Source: Chromera velia
Taxonomy: Eukaryota; Sar; Chromeraceae
Direction: 5' to 3'
NCBI GenBank assembly: GCA_018398765.1
Contig: JAHBMJ010001527.1
Span: forward strand, 52,685-111,167
Length of the DNA: 58,483 nt
Shown: positions 10,809-23,305 of the stretch, one piece after another
Numbering within the stretch: the stretch's first letter is position 1
Layout: every line of letters begins with the position of its first letter
Program-made: the position numbers and the translations under genes
The notes under the pieces: generated by a model
The model's database searches: none
What the model was told of the DNA's origin: nothing
The model's input: the letters and a program-made list of their open reading frames with translations, nothing else

Positions 10809-13800
10809 ATGACAAACACCACACCCCAGGAGGGGCCTGTGCAGGCTCTCCCTGGAGACCATTTGACGGTAGGAGTAGGCCTTGACGGGGACCCCATCCC
10901 GAAGGCCAACCCGAACTCCTCAAATTTCGATGAGGACTACCCCCATGACGGCCAGGAGGGTATTGCATACGAGCACGCTGGGGGTTCAGACTATCGGGGT
11001 GTGAGTGGGACGAGTGACCAGGCAGAGGCTGAGGGGGAGAAGAAGGATCTCGCGAAGACAGAGAAGGAAGAGGAGGGAGAGGACAAGGAGGAGAAGGAGG
11101 AGGAGGACGCAGAGACGTTAGAGGACGAAGGAGAGGGGGGCATATCGGACCCCAACGATCCTGATTTCTATCGGGATTGGGCATGGGAGGATATGCACGT
11201 GCCGAAAGGGCCAAAGCGCAAACCGGATCCTGCAGGGAGCTATGACGAGGACCGGCTCTCTGGGCTTCGTGGATTCGGGATCGGCAAATTTCGGGACCAT
11301 TGGACAGGTCGGTAGGTAGGTACATCAGATAATAATCAGGTTGTGAGGAGAGGAAGTGAGTCTGACAGGCACACTCGCATCAACATGGATTTTGGTCAGA
11401 GGAGGGAAGGGGGTGCTGCTGGATTCTTTCTTCTTTTGTTTTCTATTCGTCTCTGCTGGGAGTCAGAGAAGGAAATGCTGCTGGGAGTGCCAGGGTGGGC
11501 AGTCTGTCTATTAGACTCTTTCTTTCCCTGCGCCGTTTGTTAAAGGGCAGGTCGTAGCCTGGACATGCGATCAAAATTCTCTCCATCGTTCTCCCAGGTT
11601 CTTTTTTTCTGTTTATTTCGGATGCTGTTGCGGCTTTATCATCCTTCCTGCTTCCATGGTTGTGTTCAAGCACCCCCCCTGTCTGCGACCCTCCCCCTAC
11701 CCCTCACTCCCTCACTCTGCAGATGCCCACCCCTTCTTGCCGGTGTGCCACGCCGTCTTCCAATACGCGGATGAAGACAAGAGCAGGACTGTCAACGAGA
11801 ACGAAGTCTCAGACGCTCTTGGGTCAGTCAGGCAGGCAGAGAGTCGGACATTGTCAAGCAGAGTGAGGGCAAATGTCTGCGTGTTTTTGAGAGAAGGAAG
11901 CCCAGAGACTCAGTCAGGTCTGCATCAGAGCATCTTCTGAGAGGGTGGGTGAGAAATGAAAAGTGTGTTTGTGTGTACGTTTCCCGAATTGCCCTCAAGC
12001 ACAAGGGACACTCTCTTTGGGGCAGAAAAAAGGGCAGAAGGAGAATTCAGGCTTCTGCATGGGCTGTTTGATGATCAGGAGCGACAAAGATGCCGTTCTG
12101 TCTCTGTCTCAAGAAGAAATGATTCCTGCGAGCAAGTGACTGATGCGGAATCCCCTCCCTCCCCACGCATCTATCTCTGCAGGATGCTCTGTGCCAAGCG
12201 CGTCCCTGCAGTCCAAAAAGTGGACGAGGCAGAGGCAGCGCACAAGAAGAAGAGCTGGGTCTTCTCTTGTCCTGATCTTGCGGGCATGAGGGAGTCGTTG
12301 TCTGTGGAGGGGGGGGCATCAGAGGACGCGTTCTGTGATGCGGTTGGTTGGGGGAACGGAGCACCAGAGGATCAAGAGATGAATAGGCAGATGATGTTCT
12401 GTACAGGTCTTGCTGTGCTGTGAATCAAGTCTTCCCACCTCGCTCTTTTCTTTCACCTTCCTTTAAAAAATCGTCCTCCGGGTTTTTGTGGTACTCGAGC
12501 CCTCTCTCCCCTTCTTTCTACCTTCTCTCTCCATTAGTGACGGGACTTTTGATACCTATTTCTGTGTTTGTCTTTCTGTCGTTCGGATTGTCCCTTTCCT
12601 TCTCTTTCCTTTTCTTTCCTTTTCCTCTGGCATGCCTGCAGCTCGGTCAGCACCCGGGGTTCCAGCACGTTCTGTTGGAGAGCAAGCGGTTCGGGTTCGA
12701 TGGCTGTGCGGGGAAGTTTGATGCCATCAGGGACAAGTGCTCTCTTTCCTTTGACTGGTCGGTCCGTTGTTCGACCATAGATAGACAGACAAGACGAGCG
12801 GTCACATAGCAGGCAGGTGATTGTGGGGATATTTTGAGAAAATAGAAAAGCGAAACGGAAAACGGGGAGACGCGTTGCCTGATTTCTCTTTTTCGTTCGA
12901 GGGTGGCTTGTTCTTCAATCCTGTCCTCTTTTCTGCCGCGGCTTTGGTCGCCCTGTTTCAGTGTGGAGATGAGTAAACTGCAGATCGCTGTGCTTGTTTC
13001 CCGTGTGTCCCTTCCTTCGATGTCCCTAGATTCGTCCATTTCTTAGTCGAGCGTCCTTTTCTTCTTCCGGTTTCTGATGCGGATAGGCTGAATGTCTCCC
13101 CCTTTCTCGCGTCGACCGTCTGCTTCTGGGGTGTTGACCTCGTCTAATACGTTAACTCTGCTGATCATTCTGATCGGGGGATTTTGCCTGCTTTCCTTCT
13201 TACTTTCTTGTTTGTTGGGTGCATGCTCGCCCCCCTTTCCTTAATTCTGCGCTGCTTCAGGTGGCGGCGGTGGATTTTCGACGACGTCACGGAGGGGGCG
13301 GCGTACACCCAGGGGGAGGTGCTGTTCAAGGAACTCGAAAAGGACGCCATCCTGCCTGAGAACACCACGTACCCGGTCGGTCAGAGGGGAAAATGGGCTT
13401 TTTAGGCTAGACAGAGAGAGGGAAAGGTGTAGGCATTGAAGGACTCTTCGTTGTAGGTGTGGATGGGCTTGCACAAAGAAGCGGCGGCTGGAGACTTTGA
13501 AATGAGTTTTGTCCCTTGCGTTTTCCGCCTTGTGGCTTGTTCCTTATCGAGCACTTTCCCTTCCCCTCTTCTCTCCCCCGTCTTCCACCACATCCCCTCT
13601 AGGCCTTCTGTTGACATCTGCTGAAAATGAGGGAAAGAATTTCTTCAGTCTTTCGCTGTTCTCCCCCTGCCAATGCAGCTGGAGACTACTCGGCATTGGG
13701 TTTTCCCGTGCACTCCCCAGAATAATCGTTCCCGAATATTCTTGCCAATATCTTTCACTGTACCCTGATCGGCTGACTGCAGCTGGAAGCCATCGAGGCC

Positions 13801-14661
13801 ATTAACCGGACAGACACAGACGCCAATGGAGACGTGGCCATCGCCCCCTTCTGTTCGGACTTTGCGGGGCTGGTGGTGGGTGTCTGTGAGAGGATCGCGT
13901 TCCCTTCGGAGTCCGACAAGAAGAAACTGCAGAAACAGCTCGACGCAGCTCCAGTCGTCACAGGGGGCGAGGAGCCTACCCCCGAGCCCCCCGTGGAGAT
14001 CGACGCCAAGGACCCGATCGTGAGGGCATGGCAGACGTGCCGTGCAGCCGTGAGAGATCAGGAGAAGTTCAACAGCTGTGTGACAGACGAGAAGCAGGAG
14101 GAGGCGTACAGGAGGAGGTACACAGCGGCAGTCGCTGCGTCTGGTGACAAGGGCGCATGTGAAGAGGTGAGTGCCTTGGGAGGAAGGGACAAGGAGGGGA
14201 CATCGGAAGTTTCTTTCCTGATCGATGTGGTTGTGATGCTCGAATGTTGCTTCCTGCTTTTCTTCTCTTGTGCGATTTTTTTCTGTCACGTTCCCATACT
14301 TCTGTCTTCACGTGGACGGGTAAACCTTTTCTTTCTCTCCTTTCTTGCTTCTCTGCCTCTGTTCTTTCTTCTAGCTGTTGGTACAGTTCAAAGGTCAAAG
14401 GCGACGTCGGCTCACTTCTGCACTGACTGGAATTCGTGTCTGATCCATGAATGAATGAATGAATGGTGTGAGAGTGCAGACGGGAAGACTGGAGGTGACA
14501 AAAATCGTGGATGACATCAAGGTCTGCTCATTTATTCTGAGTCTTCGTAGATGCATTATCTCGTGGGGATCTTTGTCCTGTTCTCATACCGTTTTTTTGT
14601 TTTTTTCACCTCGCTCTTCCTCTCTCTCCCATCTCTCTTTCTTTCTCTCTTTCTCTCTCTA

Positions 14662-14757
<96 letters not shown>

Positions 14758-16731
14758 TATACCTGTGTCTCTCTTCGATCTGTGCGTCTCCCTCTGTCAC
14801 TTTCTCCGCATGTGAGTGCGCGTGTGACCTCATTCTTCTATCGGCATGCTCCAGCCAGAGGGTCCATGGGCCCGTATTTTCCGCCAATCCAATTAACATG
14901 GGGGGTTTCTTCAACGACCTCCCTCCCTCCCTCCCTCACCCTGAACCCACAGCTAGCCCGACTGATGAAACGAATGAAGTCTTTGTCACGCAATGTATTA
15001 CACAGTCCAGTCAACTTGCCCTGAGGCAGCTGCCTTCTTCTGCCTGCCCGCAACCCCCCCTGCCTGCCGCTTTGCAGGACTGTGTGATGAAGGCCACGAG
15101 CGACCTCCAGAAGAAGAAAATCGAGAAGGATTGCGAACTCCTTCTGGACCTTCTCCGCACAGAGGCACAAGAACAGGTGGGCAGCGGGGCAGGGAGATCA
15201 AGTCGCATTCAGGGAAAAGGGCGGCAGTAGTGCATGTTTTGATTTGATTTGATTTCCACCAGGGAGAGCGTCTTCTCTATGTGCAACGCTGTTGACCAGA
15301 ATGACTGGCTTGACTTGACTGGCACTTGCACCGACAGACATTCCCGCTGCGGAAGCATCATTCACGTTTCGTGGCCACACATCTGTGCGATGATTTTCCG
15401 TGGACAGATGGGTGTATAGTTAGCATGTTCAAATGTGTCGGCATGCATATCCTCCTGAGACTGCATTCATTTTTTCCCCTCTCCCTTCCTTTCTCTGTCG
15501 CTGCCTCTCTTTCTTTCAGGGTCGCGCCATCTGTGCCCACCTCCACGACGACTTTCTCCCAAACCATGACGGAGAGGGAGGGGGGAAGGGAGCAGAGGCA
15601 GGGAAGGCAGAGGTCGAGGCAGCTGTTGGCAAGTCGGCCGCGTCTCCTTCTGCTCACCTGAGACAGCAGCACAAGCAAACGAGTCATCGGAGACGGCGAA
15701 AGCCAAGGCAGAGGAAAGCAAAGAGACAAGGAAAGCACCAGCACGTCCTTTCCAATACTCATCCCGCCAGTAGTCTCCTTTCTCTTTCCCTCGAGGACGA
15801 CGACCTCCCTCGTCTCTATTCCTCCACCCAAATGGCAACACACAAATTTGATCCTGCCCTCGACCCCACAGCCAGCTCAGGCTCCCCCCAGGTCCCCACA
15901 CTGTCCCCAGCCGTCTCTGTTCCCACTACCACCACCACCACTGCACTTCCACCGACCACCACCACGACAGCCCCCCATGCAGTGCCCACAACCCCAGCGG
16001 CCCATGCAGTTCCAACACACGCGCCGCCTCCACCCCCGCCCCCCGCCACAGTCTCGTCTCCCCCTTCCCCAGCCCCCGAGGGACCTCCACCAGTCCAGGA
16101 GGAACGGGACGCTCCCTTTCTTCTGCCGTCCCCTGTGCCGGCAGGCCCGCACACAGGGGTGGCTGGCTCCTCTGGGAAGCCACCAATACTGAAGCCTGCC
16201 CCTCAGGAGACGGAGAAGGAAGGTGAGTGCCTTGATCAGTTGGAGAAAAAGATCTTTATGACCTTCAGACTGCCTCCGAAGAAAAGAAACGACGCATCCG
16301 GCAGGAAAGAGAATGAATGAATCAAGGTCTCAGGGCCCCTTCCTCGCTTTTCTCCTTTCGGGATGTTCGGTCACCGTATTGATTCCTTCCGAGCCAACTT
16401 GTGCCCAAGTCGTATCGTGTGGCACTTCGTCCCTATTGTTGACTTTCAAAGGCATGTGCTTCATTCCATTTCTTCTTCTTTGTTCGCTCTGCCTGCAGAT
16501 GAGGAAGAGGAAGAGGAGGAGGAGGAGGACGAAGAAGAAGAAGTGGACGAAGAGGACACGTTGAGCCCTGAGGACAGAGACCTCGCGGGAGACGACACAG
16601 ACGGTCTCGATAACAAAACGGGGGAGCCAGACGAAGACGAGGGTGGGAGGACGCCCCCAACTCCCAAGAGCGAATACGACCCAAAGAAGCACGGGGAGGG
16701 GTCGACGAGAGATCTGACAACTGACGGGTAG
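10809..16731 (+). CDS. EF-hand-containing acidic protein of unknown role, about ten exons
   Basis: Proposed exons are 10809-11307, 11723-11822, 12183-12406, 12642-12757, 13261-13375, 13783-14166, 14480-14521, 15078-15176, 15520-16222 and 16499-16731 (TAG). Most junction phases agree. The exception is exon 3/4: the natural donor at 12406 leaves the wrong phase, and a weaker donor after 12414 would fit. The N-terminus is highly acidic. The exon 1/2 junction leads into a clean EF-hand loop, DEDKSRTVNENE, with Asp at 1 and 3 and Glu at 12. Exon 6 holds a second loop-like stretch, DTDANGDVAIAP, which lacks the bidentate acid at position 12 and so probably binds Ca2+ poorly. Exon 8 is helical (LQKKKIEKDCELLLDLL). 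Exon 9 is Pro/Thr-rich, and part of it (about 15640-15860) may really be intron. The last exon starts with a run of Glu/Asp. Calcium binding is a family inference; the cellular role is unknown. Confidence 0.6.
14635..14758. repeat. Pyrimidine microsatellite (CTTT / CT)n in an intron
   Basis: A (CTTT)n block followed by a (CT)n block lies in an intron of the EF-hand gene, between the proposed short exon at 14480-14521 and the exon at 15078. Confidence 0.9.
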
Positions 16732-17988
16732 ACAGAGAGGGAGAGAGAAAAGGTTGTGAACATTCATTCGATTTTCCGATCGTGCTCTTGTTGCGTATGT
16801 GTCTTTGGGGAGAGAAGGGGAGGGGGGGCAGAGGGTACAGGGGAGGGAAGGGGAGGGTGTGGAAGGAACGACCGGGTCCCCTCCTTTTGTTCCAGTGGGG
16901 CTGTGGACGGGGGGTTGCATGCATACTTCATTCATTCATTAATTCACTCACTCATAGGAGGAATTTGATGGTATGGGCACTCAGCCAATCAGTCAGTGGA
17001 GTGATCTTTTAACGACGCGCAGCCGGGAGAGCTGACACGAGAAAAGAAGACAGGCAAGACAGGAGAAGAGAGGGAGCCATCTGGAGGAGAGACGAAGCAA
17101 AATCCAAAGAAGGGAGAGGGGAGGTGATGCGTCAGTGCGTTCATTTTTTGACCCACTCCCACGTCAACTAAAAGACACAAAGGTGCCTCAATTTCCAAAA
17201 GAGTGTCTACTCGGCCTCGTCTCCCCGACTGACCGTCTCAGCAACGGCTTTGCACCATCAAGTCAAGGGAGTCGAACAGATTGCAGATGTGTGAGCAGAA
17301 AGAAATGAGAAGAGTTGGAGAACCGCAAACTTCTTGTTTCTTTTTTAAATGTCTGATCGACACATTAGGTTGGTCCGAGCTGCATGAGAAACAATGGCCC
17401 TCTCCTTGTTCATTGTCGCTAAACGCACTCAACCGAAGCCTCCAACGGCTCCTGTCGTTTAGAGATTCAAACTCTAGCACACGCTTTGAAACTGGGTGTC
17501 TTCATGATCATCATCGCTAGCATAATCGTGCACCAGCCATTATCATGCATCAGCCTATCATAAGATTTGAACTCGAGCCTACTGCCAGGTCTAGCGTTTC
17601 ATTTTACAGAAAAATGTAAAAATTGAAAGTTTAAGTTCAAAACAATTATATATATGTCACAACCTAGGTCACAACACAATTGTCATTTGTATACCAGTTT
17701 GTAGTATATCATGCAGAATCATTGCAGATCTACATGCATGCAGATTTAATAAGAATCAATCCTAGAATCAATCTCTATATACCGCTATATATACAGATTC
17801 GCATATCGATTTTGAAGGCTACATTGAAGCAACATACATGACTATACTAGCTATACACTAAGCTATAGCCTATAGATGTTATTTTTAGTTATTTTAAAGC
17901 TTTAATCTTCAACTAGGTCTGAAACTAATGTACTACATAAATTAATTTGTTGAATTTTGTTCAAAGTGATTTACTTAAAAATTGTTTG
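16732..17988. other. No gene recognised
   Basis: This is the 3' flank of the EF-hand gene. Short frames such as 17281-17520 (+) show no recognisable domain. Composition turns AT-rich after about 17580. Confidence 0.4.
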
Positions 17989-18014
17989 ATGATGATGATG
18001 ATGATGATGATGAT
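17989..18014. repeat. (GAT)n microsatellite
   Basis: Eight or more uninterrupted GAT triplets. Confidence 0.9.
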
Positions 18015-18419
18015 TAAGGCTAAACCCGAGGCCTTGTGTGTAATAGCTTCTAAGCCTACTGCAGGTATAACCGTATAAGGAAGAATTCACCGGAGCAGGA
18101 GGTGTTAAGAGCTACAGGAAGCCCTTAGAATAGACAAAGGGAAGTGGCGCTAGTCAGACTCCAGTGAGGCTCCAAAATAGTCTAAGTGTCTGTAGAGTCA
18201 GAGGTTAGGTTCAAGAAAGTTCAATCTATGGCGCTAAGGTTGATCGCTTATCAATCAATTTCACGTTAATATCGAGTGCAGATCTTCGCGTTTTTCCTCA
18301 AGTTTAGAGGTTTGCTTTAGAAAGGCAATTCTGATGGTGTCGGACCTCCCGAGATGACCGATGACCTCGGAGGTCCTCTCGGAGAAATCTGGATTTTGAT
18401 TTTTCTTGTGTGATCCAAT

Positions 18420-18740
18420 TTTGCAGATGCGACAGTCCATTCAGACCAGGCGATTATTCAACTTCAGAGCCGAATAATCGCCCTACTTAAATTTGAATTC
18501 AAACCGCACGGAATTCGACCAGGTAAAATTGGGTATTATAAGCTTCGACCGCATGGTATTCGGGTACTTCAAATTCAGACCACGCACTATTCGGTTTTCA
18601 TTCTGACGGTTATTCGAATTCAGACTGCGCACTATTCAACATCTCAATTTCTGACCGCGTTTCTTTCTATCTTTGATTTTAGACCGGGTCTTATTTGGTT
18701 CTATCGATTTTAGACCATGCTTTATTCGGATGCATAGATT
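18420..18740. repeat. Degenerate short tandem repeat built on TTCAGACCGC...TATTCGG
   Basis: About eight diverged copies of a word like TTNAGACCGCGCACTATTCGG recur at roughly 30-60 bp spacing (for example TTCAGACCACGCACTATTCGG, one base over). They sit directly beside the tRNA-like sequence, so they may be the body of the same repeated element. An inverted repeat, GACCTCCCGAG...CTCGGAGGTC, lies just upstream at about 18343-18375. Confidence 0.45.
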
Positions 18741-18751
18741 TTGGAATTCTG

Positions 18752-18822
18752 CTGATAGTGGGACTCGAACTTGGGACCTCTCAGTCCGAGCCTCTCATCC
18801 TAACCACTAGGCCACGGAGGCT
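18752..18822 (-). repeat. tRNA-like sequence with Pol III A and B boxes (SINE head or tRNA relic)
   Basis: On the minus strand, TGGCCTAGTGG (18814-18804) is a perfect A box and GTTCGAGTCCC (18770-18760) is a near-perfect B box, at tRNA-like spacing. The preceding GCCTCCG could be a 5' acceptor strand, but no matching 3' strand follows, and neither the anticodon nor the T stem pairs well. It is therefore probably a tRNA-derived SINE head or a decayed tRNA gene. Confidence 0.45.
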
Positions 18823-18895
18823 GGGTCATGACTTAGAGATCATCTTTGCCTGGTTCTTGTCTTTTCTTATCTTCATCTATGGGTCGGGTATGTTT

Positions 18896-19016
18896 TTAAA
18901 CTGTCAGAATAGTAAGCTATTCAGAGACTAGTAAACTATTCCGATAGGTATGAAGTCATTTTTTAAATTGTAAGATCTGACTAGGGAGAATAGTGAACTA
19001 TTTACACTATTCACAC
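18896..19016. repeat. Cluster of GAATAGT...ACTATTC palindromes
   Basis: Words such as GAATAGTGAACTATT, CTAGTAAACTATTCCG and ACACTATTCACAC recur within 120 bases. Matching words occur at 23130-23305, and a relative at 30-68. Confidence 0.5.
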
Positions 19017-19701
19017 ACCACATCATGACCAAACAAATACACCCATGTAAAAAATTCATGACGGCGCATATCTATGCACACTGGTGCTATATAGAGCGTC
19101 GCCGAACCTCCCCAAAGGACAGTCAACTCAGGCCAGCTACAAATTGATCCCATATATCGACATTCAAGCGCGTTTCGCAGCGACTGTCGCTGGATAAGGG
19201 CGTCTCTCCTCCCGTGCCAGTTGTAACAAACGTCCGGCATCAAGAGCATACGATTGACAGTGTGTTTTGATGTGTTTTGCAAAGAAAACGTCACCTCAAT
19301 TTCTTTTTATATGAAACATACTTTGCATTTAGAGGTGCACCATACACCCGCGGCATTCATTGACTTCGAGTTCCTTCATTGTTTCAACAAAGCAAAGAAG
19401 CTCCCCAATAAAAGAGGCAAAAGATTCAGAGACACTCTCGGGTGCCTCAGCTTTCAAATAAAAAGTATAAAGCAACACAAATATCAGTAAAACAAATTTG
19501 GGAGTCAAAACCCCGGTTCGAATCAACATCGATCAAAGAAGAAAAATTTTCCTGAAAGCCTGAAAGAGAGAGACAGAATGACAAAGCGAGAGAGGGGTTG
19601 CGGGTGGGGCGGACTTTGGGTGGAGGGAGGGAGGCAGATGGGAGGGAGGGAGGGAGAAATATGATGGGAGCGGGAGAGGGAGAGGGCCAGGGGAGGGAGA
19701 A

Positions 19702-19742
<41 letters not shown>

Positions 19743-19918
19743 GAGTAAGAGAGAGAGAGTTCTTAACTACCCTCCTCCGCCGATGAATTCTGGGATATTC
19801 AGCAGTCAAACACTAGTTCAAACAGGTCCCTGGACGGGATGGAGCGACTCAATTAATTAGGTGCGACGCGGAGTGAGAAAGACTTCCACTTGCACACATA
19901 CACACACATACACACATA

Positions 19919-19970
<52 letters not shown>

Positions 19971-20667
19971 CAAACATGCGCGTAGCACTGCCCTGAACAA
20001 CACTGAGACTGTGGGTTTGATCATAAAGAACTTATCTGAATACGTGTCATCTTCGTGGATCGACATTTGTGCATGCACCTATCAAGACCCTAATACATAC
20101 AAGATAAGGCTTCCATACAGAACAAGGCAACCAACCAGCCAAAGAGGAAGTACACTAGCGAGAAAAGGCCGCGGAGAGCAAAAACGAGCCGAGAGCTTAC
20201 TAAGACCAATGTTAAAAACGCCACCTCATTTTTGTTTGCTTTTCCACGCAGATGGAACGTTGCAAGGTCGCTTCAGGTTGCACCAACCCCATTCCCCCTT
20301 TTCCCGACAGAAGAATCTGCCTATACAGACAGAAAAGAAAGTGAAAAAAAGCTTCTGAAAGCGGACAAAAGCGATGCAGAACCCGAGGCCGCTCGCGTAG
20401 ACGGCCTTTCCGATTGGCCATCGATCTGAAATCTGAAGGTAGCTGAAGGACAATTCAATTTTGATTCGGCTTACGGCAATACGAACCTTAAAGCAAGCGG
20501 GAGCCATTTGTGCCCTTTGCAACAAGTAGATGGGCTTCTAGGAAGGTCTTTGCTAAGCCACTTTGTTTCAAGCCAGCGGTCTGTTTTCATAGCGAAGCTA
20601 ACGTTTAAGCCAAACAGACCACATGCAAGCTGCATGAAGGTCAGGCAATCTGCGTCATGCAGCTCAG
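19017..20667. other. No gene recognised; contains two microsatellites
   Basis: A (GA)n-rich tract lies at about 19698-19760 and a (CA)n(GA)n tract at about 19891-19970. The open frames here are short and mostly driven by these repeats. Confidence 0.45.
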
Positions 20668-20737
20668 GGACCGCGTACGGGCCCCCCGCGATCCTGGCCA
20701 GTCGGCCCGTGCACGCCCGGCCGGCGCCGTGCGGCTG
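20668..20737. promoter_or_regulatory. GC-rich island, possible promoter core with no assigned gene
   Basis: About 70 bases of GC-rich sequence (GCGTACGGGCCCCCCGCG, GCCCGGCCGGCGCCGTGCGG) resemble the islands upstream of the genes at 8763, 26588 and 41367/41836. No gene was recognised beside it. Confidence 0.25.
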
Positions 20738-21189
20738 AATTTCCTGGAATTCGCTTTACGTACGGGTCTTTTTTCCTGAAGTTGGCATATGCGTCTGCTT
20801 TTTGGACCCGACGCCGCGGACTGCCTCATGCAGTAACTCAGACCGCACTCCTTAAGTTGGCTCTGAACTGCTTGGAGATTCAAGTGTTTCCGTTGCATAT
20901 TGCAGAGCTCCATATATATAGCTCTATCTCTTTCTCATGCAGTACACTAGCCTTAGTGCAGCTGTGATTTTTCCTTCCCTCGTCTCCACTGATTTTTGAG
21001 AGTGTATCCTTTTTGTTGCTTTTCCCAGAGTAAAGCAGGCTTCTCCTGTCAGGTTGTTAACCTAACTTTGATGTAGAAATGAAGGTCGCTCGAAGCATTG
21101 ACACTGTACATCATGTTTGCACAGTGTGTCGTGTTTGTAGAGCGCCGGTCTCTCTCGTTTCTTCTCTCTGGATCCGCCATCTGCACAAC

Positions 21190-22235
21190 AGCGAGGTAAA
21201 CATTTTCTTTGGCAAGACAGACCCTTGTACTAATAGAAAGGACTCTTCTCAGCAGTTCTACAGCACGAGCAGTAAGTGTATCCTCCCGCAACTTGACGTC
21301 TCTCTTTCTTTTTTTCTCTGCCCATCCACACAACAGCGAGGTAAACATTTTGCTTGGCAAGACAGACCCTTGTGCTGATAGACAGGACTCCTTAGCAGTT
21401 CCACAGCATATTAAGCAGTGAGTGTATCCTCCCACAACTTGACGTCTCTCTTTCTTTTCCTCTCCCCCAACCCATAAAACAGCGAGACAAACATTTTTCC
21501 TTGGCCAGACAGACCTCTGTGCTGACAGAAAGGACTCTCCTCAGCAGTTCCACAGCATATTAAGCAGTGAGTGTATCCTCCCCCGACTCGACGTCTCTCT
21601 TTCTTTTCCTCTCTCCCCACCAACACAACAGCGAGGCAAACATTTTTTCTTGGCCAGACAGACCCTTGTGCTGACAGAAAGGACTCTCTTCAGCAGCTCT
21701 ACAGCACAAGCAGTGAGTGTATCCTCCCCCGACTCGACGTCTCTCTTTCTTTTCCTCTCTCCCCGTCTACACAACAGCGAGGCAAACATTTTTCCTTGGC
21801 CAGACAGACCCTTGTGCTGACAGAAAGGACTCTCTTCAGCAGCTCTACAGCACAAGCAGTGAGTGTATCCTCCCCCGACTCGACGTCTCTCTTTCTTTTC
21901 CTCTCTCCCCGTCTACACAACAGCGAGGCAAACATTTTTCCTTGGCCAGACAGACCCTTATGCTGATAGAAAGGACTCTTCTCAGCAGTTCCACAGCACG
22001 AGCAGTGAGTGTATCCTCCCGTAACTTGACGTCTCTCTTTCTTTTCCTCTCTCCCCACCGACACAACAGTGAGGCAAACATTTTTCCTTGGCCAGACAGA
22101 CCCCTGTGCTGACAGAAAGGACTCTCCTCAGCAGTTCCACAGTACAAGCAGTGAGTGTATCCTTTCCCGACTCGACGTCTCTCTTTCTTTTCCTCTCTCC
22201 CCCTCCATACGACAGCGAGGCAAAAATTTGACTTG
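21190..22235. repeat. Tandem array of about eight units of about 146 bp
   Basis: The landmark word ACAGCGAGG(T/C)AAACATTTT starts units near 21191, 21336, 21482, 21631, 21777, 21923, 22069 and 22215. Spacing is 145-149 bp, most often exactly 146. Each unit also carries CAGACAGACCC, GAAAGGACTC, AGTGAGTGTATCC, GACGTCTCTCTTTCTTTT and a C-rich stretch. The unit ends run into a pyrimidine tract. Reverse-strand open frames through the array are a by-product of the period. Confidence 0.9.
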
Positions 22236-22249
22236 GCGAGACAGACTTT

Positions 22250-22389
22250 GCTGCCTTCTCTTCCTTCCTTGCTTCCTTCCTTCTTCCTCCCTTCCTTCCC
22301 TTCCCTCCCTTCCCATGCTTCCTCCCTTCCTATGCTTCCTTCCTTCCTTCCTTCCTTTCTTTCTTTCTTTCTTTCTTTCTTTCTGTCCT

Positions 22390-22420
<31 letters not shown>

Positions 22421-22562
22421 CTCCTTCTTTCCTGCTTCCTTCCTTCCTTGCTTTCTGGCTTGCTTCCTTCCTTCCTTTCTTCTTTCTTTCTTCCTTCTTT
22501 TCATTCATTTCGCACTGGATCTTGAAAATATGCAAAGCGGCGACGTTTTTCCTTTCTTTTTT

Positions 22563-22594
<32 letters not shown>

Positions 22595-22626
22595 TTATTT
22601 TTTCTTTCTTTCTTTCTTTCTTTTTT

Positions 22627-22706
<80 letters not shown>

Positions 22707-22715
22707 TCTTTGTTT
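22250..22715. repeat. Long homopyrimidine tract (CTTT/CCTT)n
   Basis: About 465 bases are almost pure pyrimidine on the plus strand, interrupted near 22500-22545 by mixed sequence. The tract directly follows the 146-bp array and ends in (CT)n. Confidence 0.9.
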
Positions 22716-23129
22716 CTATCTGGGGCGATCTTTCTGTCTTTCTTCCATTCATTCCCACTGAGTCTCGTTATTTATCTCAGATTGGCTAAGGACGACAAGA
22801 GGGAGATCAAAGAAAAGGGACGACAAGAGGGAGAACGAAAGAGACCTAATGGACAAAGATAGGAGAAAAGACCGTGTGATAGAGAGATGGCTCTCTTTGA
22901 ACTCTTTCCAACCTGAACTCAGATTCTTTTGAATCTTTTATAGTAGTATCCTGATTGAACCTTATTGAGCCTGAGCGACGGCGCTCCACTCGCTCTGATC
23001 TGACGTAGAGCCCTACTATGCAGGTGCTCTGTGGCCTCCTGATTTGCTATTTTGTTCCTTGTCTTGCGATGACGATATACTGGAACACGCTGGTGGATAG
23101 TCTGGACTACGCTCTGGACTTATTATTTT

Positions 23130-23305
23130 ATTAGGAGAATAACATGAATAGTTCACTATTCACACTATTTATCCTTAAGCTGGCCTGATTTTCTAAGTAT
23201 TCTACTTAGGTGTCAGAATAGTAAACTATTCCTGAATAGTGTACTATTCTAATTTCCTGTCTAGAAATAGTTTGAATAGTGTACTATTCCGACAGTGAGC
23301 CGACC
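23130..23305. repeat. Cluster of GAATAGT...ACTATTC palindromes
   Basis: Repeated words are GAATAGTTCACTATTC, GAATAGTAAACTATTC and GAATAGTGTACTATTC (twice). They share the core of the cluster at 18896-19016. Confidence 0.55.

Noticed and set aside
17281-17520. Short plus-strand frame as a gene
   Set aside because: 79 codons with no domain, no neighbouring exons and no compositional support.
21190-22235. Regular repeats considered as a CRISPR-like array
   Set aside because: Units of about 146 bp are similar along their whole length, with no distinct spacers, in an intron-rich eukaryotic genome.
22155-22862. 235-codon Phe/Ser/Leu-rich frame resembling a membrane protein
   Set aside because: It is produced by a (CTTT)n tract, with no membrane-helix boundaries or conserved residues.
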